Assembly (NCBI GenBank): GCA_964444665.1
Contig: CAYUIE010000002.1
Coordinates: 62,001 to 126,000 of the forward strand
Source: CAYZTY01 sp964444665
GTDB lineage: Bacteria > Planctomycetota > Phycisphaerae > Sedimentisphaerales > CAYZTY01
Length of the DNA stretch: 64,000 bases
Reading direction: 5' to 3'
The translations under genes were made by a program, and so were the position numbers. How positions within the stretch are numbered: the first letter of the stretch is position 1; each line of letters starts with the position of its first letter. Under the pieces are notes generated by a model. That model had not been told where the DNA came from and ran no database searches. It saw only the letters and a list, made by a program, of their open reading frames with translations. Positions 60,905 through 64,000 of this stretch are shown one piece after another.

Positions 60905-61936
60905 GTGAGCAAAGAAAACCTTAAAAGGGCGGTATTGTGGCAGACGGCGGATGATAAAAAGGTCCGCTGCAGCCTCTGTAACTGGCGGTGCCTGATTGAT
61001 GACGGCAGGATGGGCAGGTGCTGTGTACGTAAAAATGAAAACGGTGTATTGTATTCGCTTAATTACGATAAGGTTTGCTCGGCCAATCCCGACCCTATCG
61101 AGAAAAAGCCTTTGTTCCACTTTCAGCCCGGCTCCAGAAGCTTCTCGATAGCCACGGCCGGCTGTAATTTCCGCTGCGTTTTCTGCCAGAACTGGCAGAT
61201 AAGCCAAATGGCCATTGATAGCGGCCACATCGACGGTCAGGCCATAAGCCCCGAGCAGATTGTTACCTCCGCGGTCCGCTATGGCTGCAAAAGTATTGCC
61301 TACACCTATACCGAGCCGACGATTTTTATGGAACTTTGCAATGACTGCGGACGACTGGCAAAGCAGCGCGGCCTTACTAATGTCTTCGTCAGTAACGGCT
61401 ATATGACTAAAGAAGCGATTGATTTTGCCGCTGAGTGGCTTGACGGAATAAACATTGATTTGAAGTCCTTCAGCGAGGATTATTACCGCGAACTTTGCAA
61501 GGCCCGCCTGCAGCCGGTGCTGGATTCAATCGCATACATTGCAAAAAAAACCGATATCTGGCTTGAAGTTACAACGCTGATAGTTCCGGAACAAAATGAT
61601 TCGGACGAGGAGCTCAAACAGCTTGCTGATTTCTTAGTCAATTCTGCCGGGCCGGACGTTCCCTGGCATATCAGCCGGTTCTATCCGAGCTATCAGTATA
61701 TGGAGTCGCGTCCGACACCTTCAGCCACGCTCGAACGGGCCTGCAGTATCGGTGCCGCCGCCGGCCTGCATTATATTTATGTGGGTAATCTTCCCGGCTC
61801 GAAGGCTGAAAGCACCTTATGTTACAACTGCGGCCGGATACTTATTGAACGGCTCGGCTACGAAATCCTCGCCAATCACATAGTTGATTCGGCCTGCCCC
61901 GACTGTGGCACTAAAATTGCGGGTCTCTGGCATTAA
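60905..61936 (+). CDS. amrS: AmmeMemoRadiSam system radical-SAM enzyme
   Basis: The 343-residue protein has the radical-SAM motif CNFRCVFCQNW, an N-terminal Cys pattern (CSLCNWRCLI) and a C-terminal zinc-like knuckle (LCYNCGRIL then CPDCGTK). Its order, with the AYTYTEPTIF segment, fits AmrS. The partner proteins (AmmeMemoRadiSam A and B) are not in the window. GTG 60905 has GGAG 6 nt upstream; ATG 60893 is an alternative. Confidence 0.88.
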   Translation: MSKENLKRAVLWQTADDKKVRCSLCNWRCLIDDGRMGRCCVRKNENGVLYSLNYDKVCSANPDPIEKKPLFHFQPGSRSFSIATAGCNFRCVFCQNWQISQMAIDSGHIDGQAISPEQIVTSAVRYGCKSIAYTYTEPTIFMELCNDCGRLAKQRGLTNVFVSNGYMTKEAIDFAAEWLDGINIDLKSFSEDYYRELCKARLQPVLDSIAYIAKKTDIWLEVTTLIVPEQNDSDEELKQLADFLVNSAGPDVPWHISRFYPSYQYMESRPTPSATLERACSIGAAAGLHYIYVGNLPGSKAESTLCYNCGRILIERLGYEILANHIVDSACPDCGTKIAGLWH

Positions 61937-61988
61937 AAGAAAATGCACATCCGGCCATTAACTTATTTGCCGAAATAGCCGGCAACTA

Positions 61989-62837
61989 TTAGAAATCATT
62001 ATAATACTCCGGCTTGCCGTCGTCGGTGTCGTAGGCTGCCGCTTCTTCATATTGCTGAGTGACACAAATTCGTTCAATCCGCTCAGCTTTTTTTTTATTA
62101 CTGTCAAGGCTGACGAGAATACCGTTTAATTTGACGTCACTATCGGCAATATCGAACGGCACAGGCATCTGCGTTCTGAACGATTTGAGTACATTTTCGA
62201 CCTTTCTACCAAGTATCGAATCGTGCGGTCCGGTCATCCCCAAATCCGTGATATAGGCCGTCCCGCCGGGCATAATTCTCTCATCAGCGGTTGTAACATG
62301 TGTGTGCGTACCAAAGACGCAACTGACTTTTCCGTCGAGATGATAGCCCATAGCAAGTTTCTCACTGGTTGCTTCGCCGTGGAAGTCAACTATGATAACC
62401 TCGGCTTTGCGGCGCAGGTTTTCTAACAGGCTGTCAATCTTTGCAAACGGGCAATCGGCCGGCTTCATAAATATCCGGCCTATCAGCGCCACGACCGCCA
62501 CGGTCGGCCCTTTTTGGGTCTTGTATAGTGCGAAGTCCTTTCCCGCAGCCTGCGGTGAGAGGTTTGCCGGGCGGACAATGTTATCTGCGGTCTGAAGAAC
62601 TTTGATTATATCTTTTTTGCGATATGCGTGGTCGCCCAGCGTTATCAGGTTCACGCCGTATCTGAGCAGCTTCTCATAAATTTGGGGCGTCAGGCCGGAA
62701 CCGCCTGCCGCGTTCTCGGCATTTGCAATCACACAGTCGATATTGTATTGTCGCACAACCGAATTGAGCTTATCAGCGAGGATACGTCGGCCCGGCCGGC
62801 CCACTATGTCGCCTATGCAAAGAATATTCAGATTCAT
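61989..62837 (-). CDS. ymdB: YmdB-type metallophosphoesterase
   Basis: The 282-residue protein has LCIGDIVGRPGRRIL, VIANAENAAGGSGLTP, VDFHGEATSEKLAMG and CVFGTHTHVTTADERI, the metal-binding motifs of YmdB (cyclic-nucleotide phosphodiesterase). It lies 71 nt downstream of rny, a pairing also seen in Firmicutes. The substrate in planctomycetes is unknown. Confidence 0.9.
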   Translation of the reverse strand: MNLNILCIGDIVGRPGRRILADKLNSVVRQYNIDCVIANAENAAGGSGLTPQIYEKLLRYGVNLITLGDHAYRKKDIIKVLQTADNIVRPANLSPQAAGKDFALYKTQKGPTVAVVALIGRIFMKPADCPFAKIDSLLENLRRKAEVIIVDFHGEATSEKLAMGYHLDGKVSCVFGTHTHVTTADERIMPGGTAYITDLGMTGPHDSILGRKVENVLKSFRTQMPVPFDIADSDVKLNGILVSLDSNKKKAERIERICVTQQYEEAAAYDTDDGKPEYYNDF

Positions 62838-62908
62838 TTCTGGTTCTTACAATTCCGTTTAGTTTCGTTTTTCCAGCCTATATCAAGGCTTGCTATTGGC
62901 CGCCTCTC

Positions 62909-64000
62909 TTACCGTGCATACTCGACGCAGCGAACTTCGCGTAACAGAGTCACCTTTATTTCGCCGGGATACGTCATTTCCTCTTCGACCTTTTTAGCCA
63001 CGTCTCTTGCGACTTTCATAGCTGCCTCGTCGTCAACACTTTCGGCGTCAACGATGACGCGTATCTCACGTCCGGCCTGAATAGCGTAGGCGTTCTCGAC
63101 ACCCTTGAAGCTGTTGGCAATCTCTTCGAGTTTTTCGAGCCGCTTTATGTATCTTTCCAGCGTCTCGCGCCGGGCTCCCGGCCTGGAGGCGCTGACTGCA
63201 TCTGCCGCGGCGACCAACGGCGTGTAGGGGTTGTCGGCCGGTATGTCGCCGTGGTGTCCCGCTGCCGCATTCAATATAATTGGCGATTCGTTAAAACGCT
63301 TCAGGTAATTCGCGCCAATCATTGGATGTCCACCTTCAATCTCGTGGTCAAGCGCTTTGCCGATGTCGTGCAGGAGACCCGCCCGCCTTGCTATTGAGCC
63401 ATCCAGCCCGAGCTCATCCGCCATTATCTGTGTCAGATAAGCTACCTCAATACTGTGACGAAGCACATTTTGCCCATAACTTGTTCTGTAGTTCAGCGAG
63501 CCGAGAAGCGTTAATATTTTGTTATTTAGTCCGCGTACGTCTGCCTCTACAGCCGCTCTTTTGCCTGCCTGCAAAACCTTGTGATTGACATCTTTCTTGG
63601 TTTGCTCGACCAGTTCCTCAATTCTTGAGGGATGAATGCGTCCATCCTGGATAAGCCGTTCCATCGACAGTCTTGCCACTTCCCGCCTGACCGGGTCAAA
63701 TCCGCTTACGACAATTACCCCCGGCGTATCATCGACAATTACATCCACACCGGTTGCCTTTTCAAATGCCCGGATATTACGGCCCTCTCTGCCGATGATT
63801 CGTCCCTTCATATCGTCATTTGGTATGTCAACGGTAGAGACTGTCACCTCACAGGTCTGCTCGGCTGCATATCGTTGGATTGCTTCGCTTATAATCGCCC
63901 GGCCCTTTTCTTCTGCCGTCTCCATTGCCTCCTGGGTAGTCCGCTGGATTACCACTGACATTTCGTGCTCGCATTCCTCTTCAAGCCGCTTCAACAACAG
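62909..64000 (-). CDS. rny: Ribonuclease Y (5' end beyond the window)
   Basis: The visible part, about 364 residues, has the KH domain (NDDMKGRIIGREGRNIRAFE), the HD domain (RRAGLLHDIGKALDHE) and the C-terminal RNase Y segment (AIQAGREIRVIVDAESVDD). The N-terminal TM helix and most of the coiled coil lie beyond position 64000. RNase Y starts mRNA decay at the membrane. The identification is secure. Confidence 0.95.
   Translation of the reverse strand: MLLKRLEEECEHEMSVVIQRTTQEAMETAEEKGRAIISEAIQRYAAEQTCEVTVSTVDIPNDDMKGRIIGREGRNIRAFEKATGVDVIVDDTPGVIVVSGFDPVRREVARLSMERLIQDGRIHPSRIEELVEQTKKDVNHKVLQAGKRAAVEADVRGLNNKILTLLGSLNYRTSYGQNVLRHSIEVAYLTQIMADELGLDGSIARRAGLLHDIGKALDHEIEGGHPMIGANYLKRFNESPIILNAAAGHHGDIPADNPYTPLVAAADAVSASRPGARRETLERYIKRLEKLEEIANSFKGVENAYAIQAGREIRVIVDAESVDDEAAMKVARDVAKKVEEEMTYPGEIKVTLLREVRCVEYAR

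Noticed and set aside
61967..61985. A TTGCCG...CGGCAA hairpin between amrS and ymdB as a shared terminator.
   Set aside because: The stem is only 6 bp and no T run follows on either strand.
1..64000. CRISPR arrays, prophage, complete insertion sequences or a replication origin.
   Set aside because: None was found: no regular repeat-spacer array, no transposase with intact frame, no dnaA or box cluster. The tail-collar protein at 7381 is not accompanied by other phage genes.

Overview
The window looks like a chromosomal contig from an anaerobic planctomycete of the Phycisphaerae / Sedimentisphaerales type. The evidence is indirect. Several exported proteins carry planctomycete-style dockerin repeats (6501-7304, 50400-50570, 53800-53970, and a fragment near 29100). 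There are oxygen-sensitive enzymes (2-oxoacid:ferredoxin oxidoreductase, radical-SAM AmrS), an ECF sigma factor paired with a membrane-anchored partner, and a beta-mannosidase. No rRNA is present to settle the taxonomy.

Layout. Positions 1-8600 (minus strand) hold the start of clpX, then an operon running from 6241 down to 765: a four-subunit 2-oxoacid:ferredoxin oxidoreductase (korDABC), an orphan ExbD and a large exported helical-repeat protein. Two exported proteins lie upstream; one has a structured leader of about 500 nt. Positions 9300-20600 hold a nucleotide-sugar dehydrogenase, an RNase Z-like hydrolase, an AsmA-like protein with a DUF434 protein, a sigma/anchored-partner pair, a DegT aminotransferase, a bactofilin-like protein and mtaB. 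Positions 20670-26400 are a PilM-centred three-gene membrane operon with unusual Gly/Pro- and Arg-rich insertions. Positions 26400-32300 hold a GH2 beta-mannosidase, folP, a methyltransferase and pdxB.

Positions 32460-43380 are the most interesting part. This is a NifX / Mrp / MinD-type ATPase / DUF5320 / DUF134 / FmdB zinc-ribbon cluster (a family-level iron-sulfur or metal-cofactor handling locus, with no nitrogenase genes in view). It appears to be driven by a sigma70-like promoter whose spacer and -10 are overlapped by a near-perfect 20-bp palindrome. A cassette of three SPFH (HflK/HflC-like) genes, the first fused to a cation diffusion facilitator transporter, sits inside the cluster. 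It has its own promoter and follows a decayed copy of the 5' end of the ATPase gene that now lies beyond it. An OsmC gene in the cluster is frameshifted.

Positions 43480-46000 hold a nucleotidyltransferase gene bracketed by two 77-bp copies of the larE 3' end, then larE, a small unknown protein and a C_GCAxxG_C_C protein. Positions 46060-54000 contain tRNA-Thr, a ThuA protein, a UgpC/MalK-type ATPase and a tandem duplication of about 3.6 kb. Each unit contains the malK 5' end, a tRNA-Tyr and a membrane-anchored DUF362-dockerin gene. Decay is reciprocal: malK is intact in unit 1 and the tRNA in unit 2. Positions 54000-58000 hold a lipoprotein, two clpP genes, tig and tRNA-Gly. Positions 58000-64000 hold a transposase remnant, a TPR protein, a cysteine synthase with a large internal deletion, amrS, ymdB and the 3' part of rny (its start lies beyond the window).
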